Shown: positions 47,846 to 61,602, numbered from the stretch's first letter. The stretch is 64,000 bases of DNA from Cunninghamia lanceolata (GCA_027924645.1 BSBN01000809.1:49956001-50020000), one strand, 5' to 3'. Notes: generated from the sequence alone by a model not told the origin. Translations and numbers: made by a program.

Positions 47846-48133
47846 CTACCCTGCTGAAATTAAATTCCTACTGAGCCTTGGAACATGCCTTACCTCTTGT
47901 AGTAGCCAGTGATTCCCATTCTGTAACTTAATCTTGATTCTTCCCTTTCCAACAATCTGACAGGGTTCGTTATCTCCCAAATAAACTAGCCCAAAATCCC
48001 CTTGGACATAATCAAGAAAATAACTTCTATGGGGCGTAGCATGAAATGAGGCCCCTGAATCTAAAACCCATGAATCATCAGCATTATCTAGGGAAAGAAT
48101 CAAAGCATCATCTTCAAATTTATTACTTACCAC
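47846..48133 (-). pseudogene. Aspartic protease domain of the Copia element
   Basis: The active-site motif WVLDSGASFHATPHR sits about 25 residues into the segment, followed by VYLGDNEPCQIVGKGRIKI and the hydrophobic end RHVPRLSRNLISAG, as in Tnt1-type proteases. Normally frees gag and pol products from the polyprotein. In frame with gag; stops at 48155-48157 (upstream) and after SAG (47846) isolate it. Confidence 0.92.
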
Positions 48134-48154
48134 ATTTGCTTCCTTATTGCCTTC

Positions 48155-48943
48155 TTATTTGTCTCCTTCTTTAATTTTCTGAGACCAGTAATCTTTCTTC
48201 AGATGACCTGGTTTCCCACAGTACCAGCAATCCTTCTGTCCTCTAGTTTGGGATCTTTTGTCCCTTGATTTTCCTTGTGACTTCCCATGACTTCTAGAAC
48301 CTTTTCCTCTCTCCTTTGATCTGCCCCTGCTTTCTGCATTCAAAACATTGCCTAATGTGGATCCACCTGATCTTTTCTTACAAATTTTCTCACTCAGAAT
48401 AACACCAATAACATCATCAAATTTCAGGGTATTTGAACTAGAAACAAAGTTACTAACCGCCATTACCAAACTATCCCAGCTTTCAGGCAATGAACATAAT
48501 ATCAAGAGAGCTCTAACTTCTTCATCAAATTTTACATTTAAAGAAGTCAATTGACTGACAATCATATTAAATTCATTTAAATGACCTGTCACAGATCCAC
48601 CTTCAACCATTTTCAAATTAAACAAACGCTTCATGAGAAATACCTTATTTGAGGCTGAGGGTTTTTCATACAATTTAGCCAAAGCTTTCATCAGACCATC
48701 TGTTGTCTTCGCTTTCGTTATATTGAATGCCACCGATGGTGCCAGGCACAACCGAATGGTTCCCAGTGCCTTTCTGTCAAGAAGATTCCAATCCTCATCA
48801 GACATTGTTGCCGGTTTCTTGGCTACTCCTTCCAACGGCATCCATAAATCCTTTTGATAGAGGTAATCCTCCATCTGCATCTTCCATAACTGATAGTTCT
48901 ACCCATTGAATTTATCGACCTTTAATTTACCCTCATCCACCAT
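48155..48943 (-). pseudogene. Gag of the Copia element
   Basis: ATG 48943 lies about 50 bp from the primer-binding site. It reads MVDEGKLKVDKFNG, a premature TAG (48899-48901), then NYQLWKMQMEDYL. The UBN2-type capsid region follows (LDRKALGTIRLCLAPSVAFN, LYEKPSASNKVFLMKRLF, VTGHLNEFN), then an RS/GK-rich basic tail and a knuckle CWYCGKPGHLKKDYW. The last knuckle Cys is Tyr here (G-to-A), so zinc binding is lost. Gag forms the particle that packages element RNA. It is fused in frame to protease except for a TAA at 48155. Confidence 0.92.
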
Positions 48944-48990
48944 TGCTCCCACTCAACCGTGAGACCTTCCTACAAACGATAATCAAACAC

Positions 48991-49008
48991 AACCTGGCTC
49001 TGATACCA
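48991..49008 (-). promoter_or_regulatory. Primer-binding site of the Copia element
   Basis: Minus strand TGGTATCAGAGCCAGGTT, 2 bp from the 5' LTR, exact initiator-methionine tRNA type. Confidence 0.95.
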
Positions 49009-49010
49009 CT

Positions 49011-49413
49011 TGTTAGGGTTAGCTGGCAGAAGATATCAATTAAATGCAAATAAAGATTAAACAGAGAAATGGAAATACACAGAATTAATAACAGCGAGAG
49101 ACAAGTTTTAACATGGTTCACCCAAACTCAGGCTACATCCACAAAACAAAGAGTCCAATATTATTATCTTGTAAATTAAACCAATTACAACCAGCAATAC
49201 CTGCAACTCAATACCACTGCAAATGCTACAATACCATATATCAAAACCCTAACCCTTAGCCACTTTTATCAAGCCTTTTTGTCGGTTACAAAAATTAAGG
49301 TTTTCTTATGTTAGTCATAAAAAATAGGATTTTTTATGTCGGCCCTAAAGAACCCCGGTGATGATACATGGCTAGTGTATAGTACTTTCATGATCAGTCA
49401 CCACCTACCAACA
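49011..49413 (-). repeat. 5' LTR of the Copia element
   Basis: 403 bp, near-identical to 44419-44848 except for a 27 bp gap and scattered substitutions. Confidence 0.95.
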
Positions 49414-49418
49414 ACCCT

Positions 49419-52194
49419 CCCATCTAATAATGCACTTGTATCTTATGTCCTTAAACAATAAACATCCCATTGCACATCGCATGCTCCAAAACATGAATTA
49501 TCATGGCAAAGGCTTAGTTCTTCATGAACAAGGTATTTTGGATCCCATCCATGTCAAAGTTCCTCCATGATCACATGGCCTTGGCTATATACCCCAAGGA
49601 AAACAATCCCAAGATGTTGGCACCACCTCCATGCCTTCCAAATCCACTTCTTTCCATCCCAAACCCCATACATCCCATCACACTGCCAAAACATATGTCA
49701 CTATGCCTCCTCCATCGTCACATAAATCTCAAAAGCATGTACACCTTCCTCCATCCACTCTTCCTCCACTCTTCCCAATGCCTAATATCCCCATCCTCAC
49801 ATTCCCTTATCCTTTTATCCACAAGTCCACTAATCCCTTCATCCATACATCATGTTCCCTTAAATGCCCTAAACTTCCTACTCATGATCAACAAATGTAC
49901 ACATTGACCAAACACGAAGCTATCACAACCCCCATGGGATTCAAAAATAGAAATTTGGATGCCTCCTTATATAAATTAAAAACTCCATTAAATACTAAGA
50001 ATAATCATGCCACAAGGCATCAATCTCTAACATCCAAGCAAAATCTCACACCTCAAAAAGAAAAAGAAAAAATATGGTGAGGGTCCCCAAGCAAAAATCA
50101 CTTAATCCAAATAAAGCATCCACATTTCAAAAATCCTAAAAATCCCGTTCCCTATCGAACAAAATCCTACAATTCCTAAGTCCATTTGGGTCCCAAAATT
50201 ACTAAATCGACCATCCCCTAAGAAAACATCTCCATTACTTCCAACTCCTCCTTCCAATCAAAATCTTCAAAATCTAATTTTGTGTGTGCAAGATTCGGTC
50301 TTGATTCCCAAAACATTCCTACATACCTCCATCTCCCCATCTTCTATCTACTATCCCATATATTTCCCCCATCATATCCCTACGGTCCATGCTTTTGCAT
50401 AATTTGCATCATAATCCACTATCCTTCCTTGCATAATCCACTATCTACCTACTCCATCTCCCTCTCATGAAATCCTCTACCAACATCCATGCGCAAAATG
50501 ACACTTGACATGATTCATGTGCGACATCGCTCTATAATGGGACATTATCATCTTTCATGGAACTCGATGCTTGAGTCCCCATCCTCTTCCAAATCTTTTA
50601 TCCATATTCCCCTATCCCATCCAAAAAGAGAAAAAATTAAAAAAAAGAGAAAAAAATCAAAATAGTAAAGAGAAATCCCTTCGTCCAATGGTGAAAACCA
50701 CCTCGGTGATGCCTTGGATAAGTACCATGATGAAAACCTGGAAAACAAGCATCATGTGTAGGTTGATTATCTATGTGTCTTACACTTGGGGTCATGTTAT
50801 CTCATCTATCCCATCCTATCATTTTCCTCCTATCCTACCATCATATCCTCACATCTATCCTATTCTATCCTATCTACTTACCCATCTTCCCTTCCTCCTT
50901 TGATCTTGATAAAGACAAGGAGCAAAATGTTGAAAAATGCTTTTGGCATATCTTGATTATCCAATCTTTTCCCAACCAATCCTATCATCCCATCGTCATA
51001 AGCTTTGTCATGTAAAATCCTAAGAATTACACCTAGAATGGAGCATGTTATTCCTATGCGACATAATCCTTGGAGTTCACATCCTAAACCCCCTTCCTCC
51101 TTCCATTATGTATCCTCCATCCTTCCTATCTTCCATCCATAATCCTCTTCTCCATCTATCCAATCCTTCTTTCAACCTTGACTTGGTTTTCCCTTGTCAT
51201 TGGTAACTAGCATCTAGGCTATCCAATATCATCCCATAATACTTCCAAAAATACCAAAAAAATCAAAACATTCTCAAAATCCAAAAAATCAAATATCTAA
51301 AAAGTCCAAGAAATAAACCCAAATCAAAATCATCCTTAATCCATACCAATCTAGATAAACAATCTAGCCAAATCATCCAATTGCATCCTTGGTCTTGTTT
51401 CCAATCTTGTTGTCAACCCAATCAATCATCATCATCATCAATGGGATATATCATTCCCGCCTCCTTGTGTTGATCTAGGGATATATCGTTCCCCACAATG
51501 ACAACACTATCTTAATCCAATCAATCAATCAATTATCAGTTTACAGCTTGATATGGGGATTACCTTGTTTTTTTAATCATTTGTGCATACATGCTTGCTT
51601 GCTTGCTTGCTTGTGTGTGTTATAATTTTATCTTCCATTTATATCAAGTTTTTTCTTAATCTAGCTAATATTCATATCTTGTGTTTAGACAAGGTTGTAT
51701 TACCCTGGGAAAGTCCGTACAAAGGATACAAAGTCACCTTGGTCCCTTATACATTAGTGTATAATATCCTTTTGCTATATCAAATTAGGGCTGCTCTACA
51801 TACTAAACCAGCATAACTATCCCTTGTCTATCCACAATATCTATTATGACTATAACTTATCCATTTCCAAATCCTATTCTAAAGCATTCTTCAGCTCTCA
51901 ACCTATCTAAATATCCACTATCTATTTCACCTATACAATTCATCCTAACTATCCATTCCTAACCCTTAGCCTTTTCCATCCTTTCTCTTATCCAATCTCT
52001 TTTATCAATTTCAAGAGCATACCCATGTTCTTCTAACCCACCTATCTTCTTGAGGGGGCATCCCATCCTTACATCCATTCCTCCTCGTCACTCCTTCAAG
52101 TGGTTGGGGCATACTTTTCTTTCATCCATACCTTTTCTTCTTTGAAATGATGTTACTCCTCTTAGTCGCAACATCATCTCAAAGAGGGGTAAAA
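49419..52194 (+). other. 3' interior of element H, G-poor, no pol
   Basis: Continuation of H after the Copia insertion. Strong depletion of G on the plus strand and abundant CATCC/CCATCC. Frames such as 49631-50080 are open but consist of P/S/H/I-rich low complexity and match no domain. Related to copy A (1-3900). No integrase, reverse transcriptase or RNase H motif is seen. Confidence 0.6.
52140..52194 (+). promoter_or_regulatory. Hairpin plus polypurine tract of element H
   Basis: CTTTGAAATGATGTTAC (52140-52156) pairs with GCAACATCATCTCAAAG (52168-52184) at 15 of 17 positions around an 11-base loop. The arm leads into AAAGAGGGGTAAAA (52181-52194), followed by LTR start TGTAGACACC. The copy A hairpin has the same arms and a different loop. 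Confidence 0.8.
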
Positions 52195-52982
52195 TGTAGA
52201 CACCTAAAATTGACCATATGTTACGACATTACCTTTTGACATTATCTTGCATCACCTTGCAACATATTTTATTCTAGGTCCCTTTCATGACCCCTTCCAT
52301 CATTCTCATTAGTTAAATAAATTACATTTATTTAACTAATCCCTCTTATCCATTTATCCTCCTCTTAGACCAAATTAAATAAATCTTATTTATTTAATCC
52401 CATTTTCCTCCATCATCCAATTTACATAAATTAGATATTTATTTAAATGCCACATGTCTCTCATAATTTAAATAATTTTATTATTTAAATTATTTATTCC
52501 CACTAACATCCCTATTTTTAACCTCCTTAAATGTGCATCATAAGCACTTCTTCTCCAAAATCAATTTAAAAATCCCATTTTCCCCACTCACATCCTTATT
52601 TTAGTTACCTGCCATCCTCATTGAATGTGTGTCATAACCACTAACTTAAACTTTTAATCCTATCCATCCACCTCACACCTCACCCTTCTAATATTGACCA
52701 TCCATTTGATTCCCTCTCCCTTTATAAATTGAAACTCCCATTTCAATTTGACCCCCCAACAATATTTCATGTGCATGTTCATATTATATTTTGCTTTCAT
52801 TTTATCCAAGTTATGTTGGTTACATGAGCAGTCCACATTGCAGCATCAACAGGACAAATCTAATGGAGCTTAGGTGCACTCCATTTTCATCCTATCAGAA
52901 GTCTGATTTTGTGTAAGGTTTAGGGTATATTTGTATTGTTTTATTTTGACGTTATTATCCTTGCAAAATTTTTAGGGTTTCA
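52195..52982 (+). repeat. 3' LTR of element H
   Basis: 788 bp, colinear with 27862-28639, ends GGGTTTCA and is followed by TSD ATAAC. Contains the same series of AT-rich hairpins (52313-52495). Confidence 0.92.
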
Positions 52983-52987
52983 ATAAC

Positions 52988-55900
52988 CATGGAGTATGTT
53001 TTTGATGTTAAGGATAATCATCACCTCTAAAAATAAGAGATGCCATATAATTTGCATTGTCATACATATAAGATATTGTCATATGTAAAGGTTCCAATTC
53101 TAGATAATTATCTTGTATATAAATAATTTAATAAAAACCTTGGATGAGTTTGCATGGCTAGGGGATTGATAACATTTGATACTAGTTGTTTGCATATTGT
53201 TATAATCAAGAAGCAATTCTATCATATATGTAATGGAGAAGAGAGGTCCTTTGTACAAAAGGTCCTTGTGTCCCTTTTCAATCCTCTTCATCCACTTCTT
53301 CCAAGATCATCCCCTACCCTTGACTTTTCCTTGATCCAAGGACAATCCTTATTCTCCAATTTAATCTTTCCACTTGGACAACTCTCATCAATCCTAGCCT
53401 CTCATCATCCTCAACCATTGATCTCCCAAATCAAGCCTAGCCCTTCATCCATTATCCCAAAAATCCATAAATAGCCATCAACCCAATCCATTTTCAAGAC
53501 TCCATGAAATGTAATGTTATAATGTCAATTTGAGGAGAAATAAACAATCCAACATCACGGAACACATCCAAACAATCAAGGTTTGCATATGGGGTTAATT
53601 AGACAATTTCATTTTATGTTTACATGCATTCCTATTAGCCTAATCATGAGGTTGCATTTGATTGTGAGTAGAATAGGCTAATATGATTTTAGTTTGTTCT
53701 CTTTTATGATCGTAGTCTCATGTATGCAAAGAGTATCATGAAGCACACTAAATCTCTAAGGCAACAAATTAATTATGAGCTCATCTCACCAGTAGAGTCT
53801 TGAATTTAATTTCAACCCATAATCTTCTTAAGTTGGTATCCTATCAACTTACACCAAGAACAAGACTCATCCCTAACAATGGTGTCATTCTATTGGTGAG
53901 AGTTGACAAGAGGCCAAACACTTCACACAATGAAACACAAACTTTCTATTACTGAATTACCAGGTTCTACTATATGAAAACAAGAATTTATATCCTTGAA
54001 AATGGTGCCATTTTGTTGGGTCTTGAAACCACAACTCCTTAATTGTAAAACATATTCTTACCTTCAAGGATAGGGGTTTTCATCAAGAAGGTAAAGTAGA
54101 GGCTCATCAATAATTTGTAAATGGTTAAAGGCCAACTACTAAGAGTGGGTATACTCTCCTTCACTTCAAGATCAACTAGACCTAGGAGGGTTTTCCTAGA
54201 GGTATCTATAACATGGTTTTAAACCAATTAAAATAAAGGATGACTAAAACAATGGAAACTATACCCAATTTACACTTGACCCCTATAATTGTCACTAGGT
54301 TAAGACTAACTAGTTACACATAAGATCTCTAATTAAGTTTAAAATTGATCTTGCATATGCACCCATACATGACAAAATTATATCCCCATCAGATGAATCC
54401 ACTTAACATTTTGTACAGAATGGCAAGATGCAAGAATGCATGACATGTTTCTTTGATGATTTAACCACTGAAGGGTACTAATAATTGTTCCCTAGTTTGC
54501 AATAATGAATCATGAACAAAATGTGAAACCCTAAACTATTCCTATAGCTAATAGGATAGGGGATTGATTAAATTAATGATGTTTGATCCCTCACCAATCT
54601 AGATTAGTGCCTACACCATTGGGCAACAAAGTCATAGAATGCAACGAAAAAATAGAATACACTAGAAAAACAAAACCAAAACCAAATATGCATTTACATA
54701 CAAATAAATGATACATTTCATGTAATAGACATACTTAATGATCTAGAACCGAACTACAATAACCCATATGCAATTAAGGAGAGACCAATACAAAAGATTT
54801 GTATTGTATTAGATGCTATCACACATATATGAAACCCTTATTACAATCATATCAACAAATATGGTTAGTGAAAATACATAAATGTGATTACACATTCCCC
54901 TAAATCATTACAAACTACCATTGAGACATACCATTACATGCATATGTGCATTGATGACTCTTCCTATGATTTAAAAAGTGAATTCTTTTTCCTTACAAAC
55001 CATACGAATAATTCTTGATGCCCTAGAACTACCATGTGGCACTTGCAGACAAAAAAATTTGCTCGGCGACCAACCATTTGAATTGGAGATAAACTTATAT
55101 TTATAGTATTTCATTGTTTCACACGTTTGGCATCTCGCAAAAATTTGATACACAACTAGAGGTCAAAATATTGAATTAAAACTAGGGTTTCCAACCACCA
55201 AATCCATCGAATCCATGCCATCTTCATCATCCACGATTCAATTAGCTTTTGGAACTACTTCCTTGAATTTACAGTGTTGATTGGGATGAAAAACACCTTT
55301 GAGAAGTTGCAAGGGTCAAATTTGGCATTAATGGCATTCTAGGAGGTTGTTGGAATGTTTCGCAGAGCTTGGAGGTTTTGTGTGAATTCAATGTAGGATG
55401 ACATGTTGGAATAGGATATGGTTGGGAGGCAGAGGTCATGTAGGATGAGGAAGTTATGTGAAGGAAGGAAACAAAATGGGAGGAGGAAGTAGAAAAATCC
55501 TACAGAACAAGACATAGGAACCAAACAATGAAATAGGATGTGGGAAAGCAAAGGGGAACTGCACATACAATATCTAGTAAGAAATCCACATCCAATAAGA
55601 GGGAGAAAACCCACAAAACAATGAAACACTTATTAAATGATTTAAAAACACCCAAACTTAGAATATTTTTAGATTTTATGTAACTTCATCACATGATAAG
55701 CATATGGGGATGGAAAGAAGCAACACCAAGTTGAAATTTGACAAAGGGGCAGCCCATTTAAAATATCTTAGATTGGTTATCTATGATGGGGAAAACTAGA
55801 CAAGTGCAACAAAGTGGGACCAGACTTAGGATTTTTTTCAAATTTGAATTGGGTGCCAACACTTATCATACACATGACATTTACCTTACTATGCGCCCTA

Positions 55901-56382
55901 CACCTTACCATTGTCTAATGATTTATTTTCCTTGATCCTACATTATTATACCATACTTATTAGAGCCTACACATCATGCCTACTTGATACATCACACTTT
56001 TAAAGTCACTTATTGAGCCTTCATTGTTGTATCACACTTCTAGAGCATATCATTTGTAGCATATGCACTTTTCTTTCCATGTCCTTAGAATTTATCCCTA
56101 TACTGATGGAATCATGTCTTCCTCCTTGAGATTACCATGCTATATCCATACACTAGGGGCATCATTCCTTTCCTCTCTATTCATTGCACCTTCATGGCTA
56201 CATCCTTCACATTAGGGCATAATTATTTCCCCCACTGTATGACACTTGCAATTAAATTATTATATCTTACTCCTAGAGCTACCCTTTTACATTTGGGGTG
56301 TCATGCTTTCCCAAATGACATTTTTTACCATACACTACCTTATCATGATTTCCCTCATATAAGATGAAACTTACTTTCTATG
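52988..56382. other. Unassigned region with LTR-like stretch
   Basis: No gene recognised. About 53270-53600 looks promoter/LTR-like: ctcatcatcctcaaccattg as in LTR A, TATA-like ataaatagcc (53466) and agaaataaac. Two related words, aatggtgtcattctattgg (53877) and aatggtgccattttgttggg (53999), resemble a decayed TGGCGCCGTTGCCGGGG-type Gypsy primer-binding site, but borders and partner LTR are not visible. 54050-56382 shows nothing firm. Confidence 0.3.
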
Positions 56383-57108
56383 ATGGGTGTAATGCCCCGT
56401 CATGCAACCCTAGAGTGATAGACTAAAAAGTGCAAAATTAAAGAAATATATATATATATTTTTTAAAGCAAGAAATGCATTAATCCATAAATACCATTAC
56501 ACTAATAACAGCGTTAAATGAAATGTATAGCTAACACCTCTAGGGAACATAACTGCATTAGAGAACATACAATCTTAATGATACAAGTGATATACAATAT
56601 AATACAACAGCAGAGGATTTACATCATTCATTAGCAAAGATGAACAGTTACATAAGATCATTTACAAGATTACAAGATTACAAGCTTGAGGACCGATTAC
56701 ATTAGTTTACAAAGAGTACAATGATGAAAGTATACAACTCTGAAGGTGTAAGCAATCTCAAGCTGGATCACTTCTGCACTGAACTCACTCTGAAACTCCA
56801 AGAAGGCCAATGGATAGCTCTGCCTCCCAACCATGTGGAACCCTGAGGTCCACCCCACCGAGCTAGGAGATAACAATGAGGTTAACCACCAGGACAAGGT
56901 TACAACCATGCACACAACCACAAGATCTAGACTCCATGTAGACAAACAAGATAACCAGATTGCACAGACCTGACAGAACTCCACAAGACAAATCAAACAT
57001 CAATCTAAGGTCAACAAGAAGACAAGACTACACTCCAAAGGTATCAACAAAGATAAAGAGAAAGCAATTGAGTTGCGTAAGAAGAGTGTCATCGCATGGC
57101 CCTAGCAT

Positions 57109-57430
57109 GGGTTACCTAGGCTATCTCTCACCAGAAGCTGGCCCCCATCTATGGTTACCCTGGCAGCCTCTCTCTAGGCACCAGCCCCATAGGGTGACAC
57201 ATGCGGAGCTGACATGTCCTCTCATGAAGACGAGGAGGTCGGCCTTGCCAACCAGGCCTTCTCATCCCACCCTTAGCCTGCGAAAGCACTCAAGGCATGA
57301 GTGAGGTCACTTTACTTATCTTGTTGAGTGTTTTACTACCCCAACCCTCTTGATTAAGTTATTAAGTTTTCCACATGCTTACAACTTCCATGGGGTTACC
57401 CAGGCGGCCTCTCACTAGGCACCAGCCCCA
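57109..57430 (+). repeat. GC-rich 38 bp block, three copies, in element G
   Basis: gggttacccaggcggcctct and following caccagcccca occur at 57393-57430, in a close copy at 57152-57189 and a more diverged one at 57109-57147. They stand out against the AT-rich surroundings. Confidence 0.75.
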
Positions 57431-60400
57431 CAATGAAAGCCACTCCCTTAGTGTTCTCAAACCACAACAAACAGATATAATAGTTACAATTCAGCTTCGA
57501 GCCATATCTTACGCCATCCACTAGGCCACAACAATAAAACCATAGATTCCCTTCAAAATTTGAAGCAACACAATCTAGAAACCAAGTACTATATCCAAGG
57601 GCCATTCTCATTCATAATAAGATACGAAAATCTAGATATCCCGTTACATTGACATGTCACTATCTGAACCAAAGATCAAGACACCTCACCTCTGGAGTTA
57701 GGTACAAACCAAGGATCGAGTAACCATAATTAGACAAGAACAACGCTTCCACAATGACAACAAGTGGCCAAGATATCTCACAAGATCCCTACTTCCCAAC
57801 AAACCAACACATAGGCATAAGCTTCACCCAAGGTTAACACCAAGATCCATTACAAGCAAATAACTCTGATCAGAGGGATAAACGAACCAAAGATATTAGA
57901 TGCACTCCCAACTTCAATCAAGAAATGACTTATAAGAAATAATAGCAATATATAAGTACATTCAGGTTCATGACAAGATATTGATTGACATAATGATATC
58001 CCAACTGGCAACTGAAACCTCAAGGAATTAATGACACAGAGGCCTGAGAACCATAATCTGAATGACTCAACTAATCCAAAATCAAGAAAGTTATAAATTA
58101 AGTCCATTAAACAATTCCCAAGATAAAACACTTTAAGCCACTTAATAGAATCGAACACCATTCCTTGTTTTCCCAAAATAAAAGTATCTAAATTAAAATG
58201 TATAACAAGGTACTCATTAATCGACTTGCACCCTCATTTTACTCTTATGAAACCAAATAGTTTAAATAACCCCAATATTTTATTTTCTAATATCTACATG
58301 GCAGAGAGGGTTCCAATATAAACAAGCAATTTTTAATTTAACAAGGAGGCAAGAATCTAGCCAATATATAGCAACCATGAACTTGTATAATCATTCTATT
58401 TCCTAGCTTAAAGAAACAAATTGCCTAACAGAGGAAGTAAGGTCAATCCTATAAGCATCAAGAATTAGAACTATAAACATGACGATACGAAAGACAAGAA
58501 CAACATTCCAGTGTACAGGATTCCATATAAAAAAAACATGAGGTTATCACTTTCCTTCAACGACATTCTAGCTCACTAAAGAGTAATTTTAATCAACTCT
58601 AAGAATAACTTTCCTATCGAACATTTATTAACTACCACTTGTAAAAACAACATCTATAACAATAATTCCCTTAAGCATATCCTACTAATTAACATGTTAC
58701 AATTTTTAATCATTAAGAACCTAAATAGTTTCACTTATCATCCAAGATTTATCGTGAACCATTTCTAATAGAACAACTAAAGTAATTATTTATAACAAGC
58801 ATAATCTTTCATCAACATTATACCAACTACAATTGAAATCAATAACTATAATTATATTCCCATGCGCATGACTTACTATTGTCGTAAAACACCAACAAAA
58901 CAAAAATACTTCTTTTTCCATAAACACAACTTTTTCATTTAACATACAAACACTACTATTTCGATATAAGCATGATAGCAACTAAAGGAAAATGCATTCT
59001 CTAAATCAATATCCACCACCACTACAAACCTTCACAAACACTTTACCTATAACAATTACAAAACAACCATTATAACTCTATACAATTTCCTATAGGCTTA
59101 GATGCCCAACTAACACCTTACCCAAAATTCTTTCAATTCAAAACACTTAAAATCATACTAAAAATTTCCTTTAAGCATGGGTCACCCTCTAGCCCCTTAC
59201 CAACCTACTCTTTTTAAACAACCATAAGAATCTATGATTCACATTAAAAGCATAAATTACTAAAAACATTTACCATTTCAAACAAACTTCTAGAACATAC
59301 ATGATTTCCTAATATACTTCCACTTCCAAAAACAAAACAATACACGACCTTTCCAAAGAGTATGATTCCCTACCTATCGAGCCACCAAAAATCAACTCTA
59401 ATAACATAATAAGAAGATAATAAGTTTGTTTTCTCATCAAAGGAATTTCCCCTTCCCCTTTTGAACCTACTATCTAAGGTTCCAACCAAGGCACGTCGAC
59501 TACATATTAACTGCCATGCACACCGACAAAACATAGTGATAACAATGACTACAATCTAATAGACATCAAACTAAGGAATAAAATTGCGACCATAACCTCA
59601 ATACACCCATAACCACATAGCACGCTGGCAACATTTACTTTCCATAAAAGACTCTGAGTAACCATAACCTAAATCGACTATTCACTGAACTACAGTGACG
59701 GCAGTGCCTAAACAAAAGCGACAAAAGAAAATTAAACAACCACTTCCTATAACATGTGCCCCATCAACACGATTAGCTAACATAAGAATGGTTTGAACGA
59801 AAACTACCCAAGCAACATTCTAAGTTAACTATATCCTAAGCTGACTATGAGCCACAGATTTCCTAAACTCACGATTTCCAAACATAAACTATGCTCAAAA
59901 CAAAATCTAACAGTGGTAGTGAAAATAGCAAGGGATCTGCTAACAACTACAAGGCTGGCTCAAACCACAGATATACCCGAGCCAAAACAATAGTTAAGTG
60001 GGAGTCTAGATGGAAGTTTCCTGCAACACCCAAAACGCTATAACTCACAGAACCCACACAAATCTCAAGAGAGAGAAGAACGACAGAAGTCTGAACCTTG
60101 GCATCACAAAGAATTGGAGACTGAGTTGAAATCACTGCAGAGGATTCCCATCACAGAGAGCGAATGGTTAGGGGGATCAATGGACAAGGAAGAGCATCAA
60201 ATATTGACAAAACACAGGTTGCCAATCCTCTATATTTATTTCTGGCGACCCTCACTCTCTAATTGGTGTAACTTGCAAATGAGGAAGATTCCAATCTGAT
60301 TTGGTCAGTAACAAATTAAAAGTTTAAGAACTTCAAGAGCCAGGGGAGAGAGTTACGGGAAGAAAATGACCCACGATAAACTGGCAAGGGCACACATCTA

Positions 60401-61602
60401 GAAATCTCCAATACCATGACTGAGGTAGAAGCTACAAAGAAAATGTGTTTGGTTAAGAATTACATTGGCCGGGTGCTTAGATTGACTCACCGCAAGAGGG
60501 ATTTGTTGTAAGCCACCATTCTGGTGGTTAAAGCAAGTGAAGCTGTACTACGATAAAGAAGACTGTCAAGAACAAAAGGGTTTAAAATTTGGTATTTGAT
60601 TAAAAGGAATGGGTCATTTCTCTTTTTGGTTGAGGTCCCCAAAATGTTTGCAATGGTTTGGGTTCCACTATCTGAGGGAGGTTTAGACACATAACAAACC
60701 AGAAGGAATTCAAAAGTGAATCTTGAAGCAATCGACAGAGGTTAAACATAACAACTACAAGGTGTGATTCCCAAGGTGAGGATGTGACCAATGGTATTCA
60801 CATTCGAACACACTGGACCCAAGGCAACTCAAGCTACAAAGAGATATAACTCCAGCTACAGGAAAAGCTAATTAAAACACACAAACACAGGTTGCTCAAG
60901 ATAACAGAAGATTAAAAATACAAGCTAAATAAACAGAGGTAGAAGAGGACAACGGCAAACAGAACAGCCCCACAACTGAAGTACAGGCACAAGGGAAGAA
61001 ATAATTTAACCAAGCTCAGATAATATTCAAACAAATATTATGCAGAAACATACCTGAAATCCAAAAGATTGATCTGGAGCCTCTAATTTCTTCTGTATTC
61101 TCGCAACCCTCTCTTGGATTTTTCCCCAATTTCTGTATTCACCTTCCAACCCCCCAAAACATACATAAACACAGACATAAAAAAAAAAAACCCCTCATGC
61201 CAATTTCTCTGATACCAAAAATAGGCAACTGCCATTAATTACAGTAACCCCGAGATTAATTACACAATCCCTCAACATAAGGAAAATTTGAAATTTTTTC
61301 CTAACATAGAGATTCTCAAATCTCTAAATATATCCGGCACTAACAACATTAAATTATTCACCCAAAATATATTTTTAAAAACCACTATGCACTAATTACC
61401 TTCCTAAATATTTACAACATTACAATAATTGATTTTGTCAATAAAGGGCTTTACATAAACAATATTTCAAATTCTACGATTATACAAAATACTATAAGAT
61501 CATAAAGATAACAAGAAACACATAGACAAGCTCAAACAACTTCAACAACACTCCACAACACGTGACGACCAACAACAAGAACCAAGGAGCAACGTCGCAT
61601 CA

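Larger units (their letters stand above)
44419..49413 (-). mobile_element. Complete but decayed Copia element, Tork/Tnt1-like
   Basis: 4,995 bp between LTRs TGTTAGGGTTAG...CCTACCAACA (plus-strand view), with an exact TSD ACCCT at 44414-44418 and 49414-49418. Primer-binding site and polypurine tract show minus orientation. One long gag-pol frame, order gag, protease, integrase, reverse transcriptase, RNase H (Copia order), runs from 48943. It has about a dozen in-frame stops and one frameshift near 46088. Domain sequences closely match the tobacco Tnt1-94 type pol, i.e. the Tork lineage. It inserted into the interior of H. Confidence 0.95.
27862..52982 (+). mobile_element. Element H: outer LTR retrotransposon of a three-element nest
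   Basis: The left LTR starts TATAGACACC (first G changed to A) and the right LTR TGTAGACACC; both end in GGTTTCA. The exact 5 bp TSD ATAAC occurs at 27857-27861 and 52983-52987, proving the two LTRs belong together across 25 kb. Two later insertions, F (31854-42230) and a Copia element (44419-49413), each carry their own TSD. Without them H is about 9.7 kb. It has a long leader, a Q/P/S-rich gag-like frame and a G-poor 3' interior without pol. Copy A at the left window edge is a relative. Confidence 0.88.

Noticed and set aside
49524..50080. Two overlapping Pro/Ser/His-rich frames
   Set aside because: Low-complexity consequence of the G-depleted H interior; no support as protein.
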